A stretch of DNA of 64,000 nucleotides, from assembly GCA_947503265.1 (NCBI GenBank), contig CANNDC010000003.1, positions 372,001 through 436,000 on the forward strand. The letters run 5' to 3'. Source of the DNA: an uncultured Alteromonadaceae bacterium (GTDB lineage Bacteria > Pseudomonadota > Gammaproteobacteria > Enterobacterales > Alteromonadaceae). A program made the position numbers and the translations under genes. Positions 49,037 to 58,610 of the stretch are shown here, in pieces. Numbering within the stretch: position 1 is the first letter of the stretch; the number at the start of each line of letters is the position of its first letter. The notes below the pieces were generated by a model. That model worked only from the letters and a program-made list of their open reading frames with translations, was not told where the DNA came from and did not search any database.

Positions 49037-50194
49037 TTAACCGCTAACTGTTTGATAAAGCTGGTGATACTTATTCACCATGGTATCGATACTAAAATTA
49101 TTTACGCAATGTTCTCGCACTAGTGTGCCATTTTTTGAAAGCAATTCTGGATCTTCCAAATACTGAGCCATGGCCGCCACTAAAGCTGAAGTATCGCCCA
49201 CGTCGACCAAGTGATTGGATGCAAGTGTTGGCTCTATTAACTCTGGATTTCCCCCAACTCGCGTTGCAATAACCGGCAAACCACTAGCAGAAGCTTCTAA
49301 GATCGTATTTGAAATACCTTCAGCTAAAGACGGCAAAATAAAGACATCCATTCCTGCCATTAATGCCGGAATATCGCTACGATTCCCTGCGAGCCAAACT
49401 TGATCGGAGATACCTGCATCCCTAGCCATTTCCTGTAACTTTGGTTTTAATATTCCATCACCAACGATGACTAGTCGCAACTTGCTTGCCTGTTCTTGAT
49501 GCGTTTCAACCAATCGAATAAAGGCTTCCATTAAAAACGTTTGATTTTTGACTTCTGCCAATCTACCGACCGTACCAAATACGATATTGTTTTCAGCAAT
49601 AACATCGTTGGGAAAAGCCGATGAATTCGGTTCGTCCCCATGATTGTGTATTGCAGATGGCGCGAATTTCGAGATATCGACTCCATTGCAAATATGATGA
49701 ATTCTATCTTTAGGGACCGAAATGGTATTCTCTAAGTAGCCAATAGCCTCTGTAGACAGACCAATATACTGTTGAATAAAACGCCGCATAACTCTGCGTA
49801 ACATCTGATATTTCTTGTTTTGACCATGCATGTCATTTACATCCCAACCATGTTCCCCATGAATTCTTAGAGGAACTCGACACCACCAACCGATCAATTG
49901 ATTTTCTATAGTTGCCGTATTTCTGGTATGTAAAATGTCTGGTTGAAGTTGCTTAATCAGCCTGCGTAACTTGAGAAAAATTTTCGGATCATTGCCGTCA
50001 CCTTTTTCAAGGTCATAATAAGCCGTATTGTCTGTTTTTACACGTGCACAAAATGCCTCGCTAAACCCTTTGAGCGTCACTATGCTGTGGCGATAGTCTT
50101 TTTCATCAAGATGATTGATCAAGTTGACCACCCCATTTTCTAAACCACCAGTGTCAAATCGATGGATGATATGCATTATATGGGTCTTAGTCAT
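49037..50194 (-). CDS. XrtA/PEP-CTERM system-associated glycosyltransferase (TIGR03088-type)
   Basis: A 385-aa family 4 glycosyltransferase. THIMHIIHRFDTGGLENGVVNL is the hallmark N-terminus of the PEP-CTERM/EpsH1-associated sugar transferase family. FGTVGRLAEVKNQTFLMEAF and PSLAEGISNTILEASASGLP VIATRVGGNPELI mark the donor site. It overlaps the xrtA gene by 8 nt, suggesting coupled translation. Confidence 0.92.
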   Translation of the reverse strand: MTKTHIMHIIHRFDTGGLENGVVNLINHLDEKDYRHSIVTLKGFSEAFCARVKTDNTAYYDLEKGDGNDPKIFLKLRRLIKQLQPDILHTRNTATIENQLIGWWCRVPLRIHGEHGWDVNDMHGQNKKYQMLRRVMRRFIQQYIGLSTEAIGYLENTISVPKDRIHHICNGVDISKFAPSAIHNHGDEPNSSAFPNDVIAENNIVFGTVGRLAEVKNQTFLMEAFIRLVETHQEQASKLRLVIVGDGILKPKLQEMARDAGISDQVWLAGNRSDIPALMAGMDVFILPSLAEGISNTILEASASGLPVIATRVGGNPELIEPTLASNHLVDVGDTSALVAAMAQYLEDPELLSKNGTLVREHCVNNFSIDTMVNKYHQLYQTVSG

Positions 50195-51632
50195 TTGTCG
50201 CCAAAGTCTGCTTTAAATCAATTGAAAACACTTGATGAGCTCGTTTTTTAAGTAACTCTGCGTCTTCTTTATTTTTAATACCTTTTGACACAACCAGCAA
50301 ATAGCCCGTTTGCGGCTGACCAAGAACAGCCTGAATGGCTTGAGTTAGTTTTATTTCTATCGACTTATGCGTCATGTGCCAAGGCGTGACATAAGAGTAC
50401 GCCATCAGCCTTTTCTGACCAAAATTATCTATAATTTCAACAATACGATAATTCTCTTTTACTTGGCTAGTAACGATAGACCAACGCTCAATATTGTATA
50501 AGTGGTTCGCGCCATTGATTAACTCTCGGCCTTGAATGTTGGCATTGTAGTAGGCATAGAAATAGTCAAATCCATCTTCACTGGCCGCGACTTGTTTTGT
50601 CGGATTGACGAAGATCGGCAGCCAACTATCATCCCTCATGGTTTGAGAATCATCGAACACGACATCAAGCGAAGGCGTGAAATCACTTTCAAGATTTTCG
50701 AAAGCTGATTTATATAAAAGAGTGGACGTTAATAAAACTAGGATAGCGACAATTGGCATTGCCGCACCCTTTATTTTGAGTTCAGAACCATTGGGGTTAA
50801 CCTGCTCTACTTTAGCAGGCAAAGGATCAGCCCAACGACCACCAATGGTAAACATGATGAGAATGACAACACCAAAAAATACCCAGCCATAAATGAGATG
50901 ATCAACTCCGGTTGCATATTTCATGTCCGACAGATGGGCAATTATGACGATTCCATAGGCTCGGATACCATTCGCTAAAAGCGGCAATACGATGGAGAAT
51001 AGGATGAAAATAACGCGTTTTTTCAATCCATTATAATTTAAGTAAGCAAACAGAGTTCCAAGGGTGAATGAGGCGATTAAGTAACGAATTCCCGAGCAAG
51101 CTACAGCGACCTCAAATAGACCGGTTGGAATTGCTATGTATAAACCTTCTCTGTAAACCGGAATTCCAGTTAGCTGCAAAGACCAAACCGTAATGTCTGC
51201 GGTCAGCTCTTGCAAATGGGGAATCAGAAACTCGCCAGCGGGCACGCTAAATAGCCAAAAGAACGACGTAAAGAGCAAAATGCGAGCGACTTGGTTACCG
51301 AGTAGGCTCCAAATCATGATAGGTAACATGGCAAAGGTCGCAAGTTGTTCAATGACTAAAACTTGGGCTAGGTTTCCAAACAACCAAATAGCAAGCGTTG
51401 GAATAGCTATCAATAAAGCATGCGCCGAGGGTTTAAGCTGTGCATTATTTAATTGCGCCCACTTTTGCTTAATTAAGTACAAGCAAATAGGCAAAATGAT
51501 AAAACAATGAGCAAACGTTTCTGAGCGCAACCAGATGGCCACTGTCGATTCAATGCTAACGTAAAAAATTGCCACCCAAACTAAAAAGCACAGGCTTAAA
51601 TATTTAAAAATACTACTTTTAAAAAACGTCAT
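50187..51632 (-). CDS. xrtA: Exosortase A with fused EpsI domain
   Basis: A 481-aa exosortase A. The first 265 residues form about eight membrane helices carrying the proposed catalytic Cys179 (VACSGIRYL), Arg224 (NGIRAYG) and His245 (DHLIYGW). Residues from about 295 to 480 are a periplasmic EpsI-type domain (VVFDDSQTMRDDSWLP, HLYNIERWSIV). Exosortase A is proposed to cleave C-terminal PEP-CTERM sorting signals. It overlaps neighbours by 8 and 4 nt. No PEP-CTERM protein is seen in this window. Confidence 0.95.
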   Translation of the reverse strand: MTFFKSSIFKYLSLCFLVWVAIFYVSIESTVAIWLRSETFAHCFIILPICLYLIKQKWAQLNNAQLKPSAHALLIAIPTLAIWLFGNLAQVLVIEQLATFAMLPIMIWSLLGNQVARILLFTSFFWLFSVPAGEFLIPHLQELTADITVWSLQLTGIPVYREGLYIAIPTGLFEVAVACSGIRYLIASFTLGTLFAYLNYNGLKKRVIFILFSIVLPLLANGIRAYGIVIIAHLSDMKYATGVDHLIYGWVFFGVVILIMFTIGGRWADPLPAKVEQVNPNGSELKIKGAAMPIVAILVLLTSTLLYKSAFENLESDFTPSLDVVFDDSQTMRDDSWLPIFVNPTKQVAASEDGFDYFYAYYNANIQGRELINGANHLYNIERWSIVTSQVKENYRIVEIIDNFGQKRLMAYSYVTPWHMTHKSIEIKLTQAIQAVLGQPQTGYLLVVSKGIKNKEDAELLKKRAHQVFSIDLKQTLATND

Positions 51633-52840
51633 GGTGCCATCTCAAATAGTTTAGGTAATTCGGATAAGGTTGCAGACCATTGAACATTGTCCAATATCCA
51701 CTTTCGATTTTCAGGTGCCTGTTGATGAGTGTCAAGGTAAGCCAAAACAAAGGCTTTCATTTCATCTGGATCATCAACAACTTGAATACTATCAGTACGC
51801 GCCTCAATACCTTCAATAGCCATTGAAGTAGCAATGACTGGCTTACACATTGATAGTGCCTCCAGTACTTTATTCTGAATGCCTCTGGCAATTTGTAATG
51901 GCGCGACTATGACTCTAGCTTGTTTAATGTAGGGTCTAATATCTTCCACTCGCCCCGTTACAACCATGCCATTTTTACCATCCAACGCCTGTATATTGCT
52001 GCTCGGATTACCACCAACAATATATAAGCCCGCTTGAGGTTTTTCTTTTCTAATATTCGGCCAAACATTTTCAACAAACCATATCACTGCGTCGATATTT
52101 GCCCAATAATCCATGGCACCGGTGAACACCACATCAAGCTGAGGACTTTCTTTCTCTGGTGTAATTTCGGTATCAACATTTTCAGGGTTAAAATATTCGG
52201 TGTCCACGCCGTTTAGCATCCCGCTAACCTTATGATGCAGGGAAGAATCCAATTGCAATTTAAATAAATCTGCTTCTGGATCGGACACAAACAATGATCG
52301 CTGCACATGATTTGCGACCCTATTCTCAAATGCCTGTAACTTTTTATATTCTCGTCCGTAAACCCACTTAGCAATTCCAGACTTATTTTCAGAATACTGA
52401 CGCCACTTATCAGAATCGACATCGACAAAATCTACGACTTGATAATAGTCGTCTTTGGACAAATTCAGCGTAAATTGTGCCATCACTGAAGAGTAGACGA
52501 AGACATTTCGGATACTATTTTGTGAAACGGTTTGATTTACCCAATATTGCATTGCTTCACTTTGGTAATAGGGCTCAGAAATAGACTTGTTGGTAAAAAA
52601 GGCTTTAAGTCCCTTCACCTTGCACAAAAATTTATTCTGACCAAGCACATACTTCTGCACACAATATTTATCCAATTCATCAACAAACTTCCAATCGAAT
52701 GGGTCGTCGATGAAAGTACCAAGATAGATATCAAAATCTTGGCTTAATGCTTTGAGTATATTAAAAGAGCGAATTTTATCGCCTTTATTAGGCGGATAAG
52801 GAATACGGTGACTTAGAAAAAGTAACGGCTCTTTCTGCAT
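51629..52840 (-). CDS. XrtA-associated sugar transferase (TIGR03087-type)
   Basis: A 403-aa family 4-like transferase. LLFLSHRIPYPPNKGDKIRS FNIL is the signature start of the PEP-CTERM/EpsH1-associated stp1 family. VVDFVDVDSDKWRQYS and VVFTGAMDYWANIDAVIWF, with ARGIQNKVLEALSMCKPVIAT, follow in the usual order. It overlaps xrtA by 4 nt (ATGA), so the two are translationally coupled. Confidence 0.93.
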   Translation of the reverse strand: MQKEPLLFLSHRIPYPPNKGDKIRSFNILKALSQDFDIYLGTFIDDPFDWKFVDELDKYCVQKYVLGQNKFLCKVKGLKAFFTNKSISEPYYQSEAMQYWVNQTVSQNSIRNVFVYSSVMAQFTLNLSKDDYYQVVDFVDVDSDKWRQYSENKSGIAKWVYGREYKKLQAFENRVANHVQRSLFVSDPEADLFKLQLDSSLHHKVSGMLNGVDTEYFNPENVDTEITPEKESPQLDVVFTGAMDYWANIDAVIWFVENVWPNIRKEKPQAGLYIVGGNPSSNIQALDGKNGMVVTGRVEDIRPYIKQARVIVAPLQIARGIQNKVLEALSMCKPVIATSMAIEGIEARTDSIQVVDDPDEMKAFVLAYLDTHQQAPENRKWILDNVQWSATLSELPKLFEMAP

Positions 52841-52846
52841 ACTTTA

Positions 52847-53911
52847 TCAACCAAGGTACTTTGAAAGATAAGGACCTATGCTACGGCTTAGCCAGACAGG
52901 TAATTTTTGCCACATTTTGATAAAGAATTGGTATTTGGGATTATTCGGACTTAAATTAGGTAATGCTTCTGCATTGACCAAGTGAAATTGATAGTACAAA
53001 GCGACAGGCTCCATCCCCCAAGAACGCTTATACTTGTATGCTCCGGAGTCATCTTTACTGCGACCGAAATCGAAAAACTCCGCGTCTTTATTATTCTTAG
53101 CGTGGCACATTAACTGGTAGTACATAAAATCGTTACTTTTTAATGCGCGAGCTGCATGTAACCCACCGCCATAGAAAGGCAGCACCTGTTTTTTGAAGTA
53201 AAAGTTTAAAACAGAAGAAACGGGACGCCCTTGATGCTCAACCGTTAATACATCGCATTGGTCGCCAAACTCGTTTTTCAGCGCTGCAAAATAGCGTTTG
53301 GGAAACACCGGAGTACCTAAATTTCGAACACTCTCCGAATAGACATCATATGCGGTATCAACGTCACCATCTGCTCGCCATGAAAGCTCATTTTTTAAAG
53401 AGTGGCGTACCACGGCCCTTTGTTTTTTCTTGATACCGGCCAAAATAGCATCGTCACTTTCAGCCAGTTCACAACCAAAGGTTGAGTGAGCACATTTTTC
53501 TGTTAATTTTGGATTGTTTCGAGCAAACGGATAACGCAATTCGAGGTAATCTACACCCAATTCATTGGCTATTCGAATGGCTTCATTTTCAAGATAGGTC
53601 GTCACATCATCAGAATCTGATGCCACACCACCGTAGACACAAAAAGGCGTGGAAATAAGTGCATGGCCGAACAAAAGGCTCTTTTGCTCAACTAATGGCA
53701 ACACACCCAAAATACTTTTTTGTTCAGCGTTATCTTCTTGACTGACAGCATATATAAAGTGGCATTTATGCTTGTAAACTTCTTCAATGACCCGCTTCCA
53801 TCCGCTCAAATGAAAAAATGTGCCTGACTGGGTGTCGTTGACAAAATCGTCCCAAAGGGCATTTTGCAGCTTATCACTTCCTAGGTTTATCGTCTGATAA
53901 GTTGCCGTCAC
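52847..53911 (-). CDS. XrtA/PEP-CTERM system-associated FemAB-like protein
   Basis: A 354-aa FemAB/GNAT-type protein (TIGR03019). TFFHLSGWKRVIEEVYKHKC, GILPLVEQKSLLFGHAL-like segments, YLELRYPFARNN and DFGRSKDDSGAYKYKRSWG M are characteristic. A frame opens at an ATG at 53947, but this overlaps the deacetylase by 37 nt. The GTG at 53911 has GGAG 7 nt upstream and overlaps the deacetylase stop (TAGTG) by one base, so it is preferred. Acyl or aminoacyl transfer to the polymer is assumed; the donor is unknown. Confidence 0.9.
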   Translation of the reverse strand: MTATYQTINLGSDKLQNALWDDFVNDTQSGTFFHLSGWKRVIEEVYKHKCHFIYAVSQEDNAEQKSILGVLPLVEQKSLLFGHALISTPFCVYGGVASDSDDVTTYLENEAIRIANELGVDYLELRYPFARNNPKLTEKCAHSTFGCELAESDDAILAGIKKKQRAVVRHSLKNELSWRADGDVDTAYDVYSESVRNLGTPVFPKRYFAALKNEFGDQCDVLTVEHQGRPVSSVLNFYFKKQVLPFYGGGLHAARALKSNDFMYYQLMCHAKNNKDAEFFDFGRSKDDSGAYKYKRSWGMEPVALYYQFHLVNAEALPNLSPNNPKYQFFIKMWQKLPVWLSRSIGPYLSKYLG

Positions 53912-54750
53912 TACTCTACTCCATAAACGTCTTTCATCGTTGACCATTGAAAATCTTTCAACAGTCTCTCAAGTTTACTCTCTGTTTTATCTAGATTGAT
54001 ATAGTGTCTAAATCGAGATTTTAGGGGCGCATTTTTAAGACGAGGCTGTTCTGCATCGATTTCCCAAGGGTGGAAATAAAACGAGTAGGGTTGCTTTTCC
54101 TGATGCAGGTATCGTTTTATCAGCTTTTGGGTAAGTTTGTAAGGATACAATCTAAAGTAGCCACCGCCGCCAATTGGAACTTGTTTCCCAAGTACTTTTA
54201 GCGTCGGAATAGGAATTTCTATGATTTTTTCTGGTCTCTCGTAGGCAAATCTGGGCCAATCAGGCGTCCCATATAAATCGTGTTTCACTGGGTAAGTACT
54301 GGAACTATATTTAAAATCTAATTCTGCTAATACTTCAAAAGCCCATTCATTATCGTATCCGATGGAGAAGCTTGGTGCCCGATATCCAATTAATTTGTCG
54401 CCGATTAAGTCTTCAAGGTGATTTTTTGAGCGGCTTACGTCAGCAACAAACTCGTCTCGAGTTTGTCGGTAAGCACGTTTGTGTGAGTAACCATGGCTAG
54501 CTATCTCATGACCTTGAGAATGTATTTCTTTAATTAGTTCCGGATAACGCTCAGCAACCCAACCTAAGACAAAAAAAGTCGACTTAATATCATTCCTCGC
54601 GAACACGTCTAACAATCTTCTTGTGTTAGCATCAACTCTAGGCTGATATTCGTGCCATTGGTCTGGAGTAATAATAGAGTCGAATGCTGACACGTGGAAA
54701 AAATCTTCAACATCGACCGTCATCGCATTTAATGCTGGGTGTTTCGTCAC
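53911..54750 (-). CDS. XrtA system polysaccharide deacetylase
   Basis: A 279-aa carbohydrate esterase 4 deacetylase of the XrtA-associated family (TIGR03006). AMTVDVEDFFHVSAFDS carries the catalytic Asp pair. EIASHGYSHKRAYRQT holds the HxxxxH metal ligands, and IGYRAPSFSIG and FYFHPWEIDAEQPR complete it. A TTG start at 54768 is possible, but the GTG at 54750 has AAGGA 7 nt upstream and follows the preceding stop by one base. It probably de-N-acetylates the exopolysaccharide. Confidence 0.93.
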   Translation of the reverse strand: MTKHPALNAMTVDVEDFFHVSAFDSIITPDQWHEYQPRVDANTRRLLDVFARNDIKSTFFVLGWVAERYPELIKEIHSQGHEIASHGYSHKRAYRQTRDEFVADVSRSKNHLEDLIGDKLIGYRAPSFSIGYDNEWAFEVLAELDFKYSSSTYPVKHDLYGTPDWPRFAYERPEKIIEIPIPTLKVLGKQVPIGGGGYFRLYPYKLTQKLIKRYLHQEKQPYSFYFHPWEIDAEQPRLKNAPLKSRFRHYINLDKTESKLERLLKDFQWSTMKDVYGVE

Positions 54751-54751
54751 C

Positions 54752-56164
54752 TTATCTTCCTTTACCAAACAACACCACTTCTACGGTGCGAATCAAAATC
54801 AACATATCTAACAATAAACTTTGGTGTTTAACGTAATAGAGGTCGAACTTCAGCTTTTCCATCGAATCCTCGACACTAGCGCCATAAGGGTAGTTGAGTT
54901 GCGCCCATCCTGCCAGTCCTGGTTTCACATTATGACGTTGATTGTAATACGGAATTTCACGAATCAATTGTTCCACAAACTCAGGTCTTTCTGGACGAGG
55001 ACCGATAAAGGCCATCTCGCCTCTAAATATATTCATAAGTTGCGGCAACTCGTCAATTCGATATTTTCGGATGAAGTGGCCAATGCGTGTGACACGATTA
55101 TCATCTTTGCTCGCCCACTTTGCACCGTCTTTTTCAGCATCGGGGCGCATTGACCTGAATTTAACTATTTTGAACAACTTACCGTTCAATCCCACACGTT
55201 CTTGTTCATAGAATACGGATGTACCTGTTTTCCTACCATCGTCGAGCCAAATGATAATCGCCGTTAGTAACATGAATGGCCAAGTGAAAAACAACACTAT
55301 GGTTGCGACAACGGCATTGATGCCGTACTCCAATAAATCTCTCAAATAGTTTTGTGAATTAAAACCGTTCGAGTAAACCACCCAACTTGGATACATTAAA
55401 TTAACCACAATTTGACCCGTCTCACGCTCCATAAAGTCAAGAAGGTCGGTAATCTCGATACCACGAAGACGGCAATCGAAGAGTACATCAATGGGTAAAG
55501 TCCCTCTTCTTTGGTCACATGCAATGATAATTTCATCGATTTCATTGTCGATTACATAGTTCCTAAAGCTCTCATCTATCTTTAAGTGGACCAAACGTTC
55601 GTTGCGTATTCCGTCTTCACGATTATCCCCAGGTATAGGAATGAATCCCAAAAGCTCGAATCCAAGACGGTCAACATCGCGTCTCATTCGCTTCTCAATA
55701 ATGACTGCTCGCTCCCCTGCGCCGATAACAACGATGCGAGTTCGTCCTAATCCAAGAAGCCCTAATCGGTTAGTAAAATACCGAAAAGTCACCAGAGAAA
55801 GAATAACCATGCCAGCCGCAACAGGAAGAAAATACGAATGCATTCGTAGCTCTTCAAACATGGTCGCTGTGAACACCTCCACAACGAAGTAAGTCAGCGC
55901 CAGGCTAACAAAAATGCGCCTTATGATGCCACGGAAGGTTTCTCGAAGTTTGGCTTCATACAATCCAACAGACAAAGAAAAAACCAAAACCAGAAACGTC
56001 ATTAGTCCAATATTTGCTGCTAGTTTTAATAAACTGGAAGGAGCAACGCCAAGTAAATTGACGATAAGAAAATTGGCCAGATAGGCCGAATATGAAACAA
56101 TCACTGCCTCTGTAAGAACGAGAGCATTGGACCGTTTGTTTTGCTTATTATTGGTCGCTGCCAT
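54752..56164 (-). CDS. XrtA-associated initiating sugar transferase (EpsB type)
   Basis: A 470-aa polyisoprenyl-phosphate sugar transferase (TIGR03013). About four N-terminal helices and a nucleotide-binding central domain (RIVVIGAGERAVIIEKRMRR) precede a transmembrane segment. The C-terminal bacterial sugar transferase domain shows FYEQERVGLNGKLFKIVKFR SMR, YRIDELPQLMNIFRGEMAFI and GPRPERPEFV. It would start repeat-unit synthesis by loading sugar-1-phosphate on undecaprenyl phosphate. It is the first gene of the minus-strand XrtA operon, divergent from the exporter. Confidence 0.95.
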   Translation of the reverse strand: MAATNNKQNKRSNALVLTEAVIVSYSAYLANFLIVNLLGVAPSSLLKLAANIGLMTFLVLVFSLSVGLYEAKLRETFRGIIRRIFVSLALTYFVVEVFTATMFEELRMHSYFLPVAAGMVILSLVTFRYFTNRLGLLGLGRTRIVVIGAGERAVIIEKRMRRDVDRLGFELLGFIPIPGDNREDGIRNERLVHLKIDESFRNYVIDNEIDEIIIACDQRRGTLPIDVLFDCRLRGIEITDLLDFMERETGQIVVNLMYPSWVVYSNGFNSQNYLRDLLEYGINAVVATIVLFFTWPFMLLTAIIIWLDDGRKTGTSVFYEQERVGLNGKLFKIVKFRSMRPDAEKDGAKWASKDDNRVTRIGHFIRKYRIDELPQLMNIFRGEMAFIGPRPERPEFVEQLIREIPYYNQRHNVKPGLAGWAQLNYPYGASVEDSMEKLKFDLYYVKHQSLLLDMLILIRTVEVVLFGKGR

Positions 56165-56321
56165 TAACCCTTACCTTTGGATTTAATTAAGAAATTTATC
56201 ATATGCTAATTTACTGAATTGAGATAGACTAACTTTTCTGGGCTGCCATTATAGAGAATATAACGCTCGGGTAAATGGCAAGATTGCTACATTTGTTTCA
56301 GTTTTGATAGGAAAGACGTTT

Positions 56322-56954
56322 ATGAACGCAATTAAGTGGGCAAAACTAACCTTAGTTTTTTTGATAACCGCATGGATTACTGGTTGCTCAAACACCTCGG
56401 GATTACCCGAAGCCACAACACGAGCATCGCTGACAACTAATATAGATAACTACAATTATCTTATCGGCCCAGGCGATAGTCTTTCAATTTTTGTTTGGCG
56501 AAATCCAGACATTTCAGGATCTTTCTTGGTCAGACCAGATGGCATGATAACGACTTCGTTAGTGGAAGACATTCCTGTGTCTGGAAAAACGCCAACCGCT
56601 CTCGCTAGAGATCTAGAGGAAGAATTAGGCAAGTACATACGTGATCCAATTGTGACAGTAAGTGTTTCGGGCTTCAACGGCCCTTTTAGTGAGCAAGTTA
56701 GAGTTATCGGTGAAGCTTCTTCACCAAGAGCCGTCAATTATTCAGAGGATATGACTCTGTTGGATCTGATGATTCAGGTTGGCGGTGTAACCGAATATGC
56801 CAATGGCGATGGTGCTAAACTTATCCGCGTGGTTGACGGAGTGCAGAGACAATATTCAGTTCTTCTTGATACGCTTATTAAAGAGGGGGACATATCTGCA
56901 AATGTTGATATACTTCCCGGCGATATTTTGATCATACCAGAGGCATGGTTCTAA
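56322..56954 (+). CDS. XrtA system polysaccharide export lipoprotein (Wza-like)
   Basis: A 210-aa outer-membrane exporter subunit (TIGR03027-type). The signal peptide ends in a lipobox (ITGC), followed by a poly_export domain (LIGPGDSLSIFVWRNPDISG, VRPDGMITTSLVEDI) and an SLBB-like part (VRVIGEASSPRAVNYSEDMT, GGVTEYANGDGAKL). The upstream TTG at 56304 lies before the AGGAAA ribosome-binding sequence, so the ATG at 56322 is the start. It opens the plus-strand export operon. Confidence 0.94.
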   Translation: MNAIKWAKLTLVFLITAWITGCSNTSGLPEATTRASLTTNIDNYNYLIGPGDSLSIFVWRNPDISGSFLVRPDGMITTSLVEDIPVSGKTPTALARDLEEELGKYIRDPIVTVSVSGFNGPFSEQVRVIGEASSPRAVNYSEDMTLLDLMIQVGGVTEYANGDGAKLIRVVDGVQRQYSVLLDTLIKEGDISANVDILPGDILIIPEAWF

Positions 56955-56999
56955 GCCGCCTATTGGCCGTAATTTGACTAAAGGTTAGCAGATTTATCT

Positions 57000-58610
57000 A
57001 TGTTAGGAATTCAAGACGCTCTTGACCAAATTTTCACCTATGTAAAAGGTGTTTGGATCAAAAAGAGATATATTATTGTATCTACTTGGTTGATATGCCC
57101 TATTGGTTGGGCATATGTAGCTAGCTTACCAGATACTTATGATTCGTCCGCAAGGCTGTTTGTGGACACCAGCAGTTTACTCAGACCTCTGTTAAGAGGT
57201 TTGGCCGTATATAACAATGCTAGTGATCAGGTTAGTTTAGTTGCGCAAACGCTACTGAGCCGCCCAAATTTAGAAAAAATTGCCCGCGAAGCGGATTTGG
57301 ATATCACTGTCACGACTCAAGCCGAAATGGATGAGCTGATTGAGGGTATGCGCAAAGATATAAAAATTGGCAGTACGCGTGAACGTAATATTTACACGAT
57401 CAGATATACATCTGATACGCCTGAATTATCACAAAAAATTGTTCAAATAACGCTAAACGAATTTGTTGAGTCATCATTAGGTAAAAATCGTCAAAGTGGT
57501 GACTCTGCAGAAGAGTTTATTAACCGTCAGATAGAAGAGTATGAGCAGCGTCTAGAAGAGGCAGAACAACGTCTTGCTGATTTTAAAGTATCTAGAATAG
57601 ATAGAGCTCCTGGTTCAAGTACTGATTACTACAGCCAACTTCAACGACAAATTAGCCAGTTGGAAGCAACCGAACTTCGTCTATTGGAACTCAATTCAAA
57701 ATTAACGGCTGCTAGAGCTCAGTTAAGCGGTGAATCACCTATTTTCGGTCTTGTCTCGCCAGATTCTAGAGGTGGCGCATCCACCACCATCAGTACGCAA
57801 TACGATGGCAGAATTGAAGCATTAGAAAATAGATTAGGTGAATTGTTGATTCAATACACTGAGAACCACCCTGATGTCATCAATACCCAAAATCTTTTAG
57901 CGACTCTGTATGAACAAAAAGATGAGCAAATCAAAAAAATGGGTACGGTTGCGCAAGAGACTGGAAATTACAATGTGTACGGCAACGTCAATCAAAACCC
58001 TGTTTATCAAGAACTGAAGCTCGCAGTAGCAGAGTACGAAGGACAAGTTGCCGAACTGCAAGTGAGAGCTAAAGAAAACCGTGAAAAAATTGCTGAACTA
58101 GAGCGAATTGTTGACCTGGTGCCGCAGATTGAAGCTGAAGCTCAAGGGCTGAATCGCGATTATCAAATTACCAGAGACAAATACTTAGAACTGATTAGCC
58201 GTAGAGAACAAGCCGAACTTTCTAGAAAAGCAGAAGCCACGTCTGATGATGTTCAATTTCGGGTAATTGACCCCCCTACTTTGCCAACTAAACCTTCAGG
58301 ACCGCAACGAATCATGATGTATACAGGTATCTTGATTCTTGGATTCGGTGCTGGGCTTGGTATTGCATTTCTAGTTAGCCAGATTAAACCTGTTGTGTTA
58401 AGCCCGAGTCAGCTAGTGGGAGCCTTTGGTATTCCGGTACTGGGTAAGGTGTCTCATATAAATGCGGCTGAAATTGCTAAAGTCGAACGAAGACGAATGC
58501 TGGTTTTTACCGCTTCTAGTCTCTCAATTTTAGTTTTGTTCATAGGTCTAATTTATGCAGATATTGCCTTTGGTAGGTTACCTATTCATCTTTTGGAGAA
58601 CTTGATTTGA
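57000..58610 (+). CDS. XrtA system polysaccharide chain-length determinant (Wzc/Wzz-like)
   Basis: A 536-aa co-polymerase (TIGR03007). The Wzz domain begins with a helix (about 24-42) and SARLFVDTSSLLRPLLRGLA. Long coiled coils occupy about 170-240 and 320-390 (EYEQRLEEAEQRLADFKVSR). FRVIDPPTLPTKPSGPQRI leads into the final transmembrane helix, with a further hydrophobic helix at the C-terminus. It has no kinase domain; that function is the next gene, which overlaps by 4 nt. Confidence 0.94.
   Translation: MLGIQDALDQIFTYVKGVWIKKRYIIVSTWLICPIGWAYVASLPDTYDSSARLFVDTSSLLRPLLRGLAVYNNASDQVSLVAQTLLSRPNLEKIAREADLDITVTTQAEMDELIEGMRKDIKIGSTRERNIYTIRYTSDTPELSQKIVQITLNEFVESSLGKNRQSGDSAEEFINRQIEEYEQRLEEAEQRLADFKVSRIDRAPGSSTDYYSQLQRQISQLEATELRLLELNSKLTAARAQLSGESPIFGLVSPDSRGGASTTISTQYDGRIEALENRLGELLIQYTENHPDVINTQNLLATLYEQKDEQIKKMGTVAQETGNYNVYGNVNQNPVYQELKLAVAEYEGQVAELQVRAKENREKIAELERIVDLVPQIEAEAQGLNRDYQITRDKYLELISRREQAELSRKAEATSDDVQFRVIDPPTLPTKPSGPQRIMMYTGILILGFGAGLGIAFLVSQIKPVVLSPSQLVGAFGIPVLGKVSHINAAEIAKVERRRMLVFTASSLSILVLFIGLIYADIAFGRLPIHLLENLI

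Noticed and set aside
56264..56290. TGGCAAGATTGC-like sequence upstream of the Wza-like gene, considered as a sigma-54 promoter because XrtA loci are often under PrsK/PrsR control.
   Set aside because: GG and GC are 7 nt apart instead of the required 10, so it does not fit the -24/-12 pattern.
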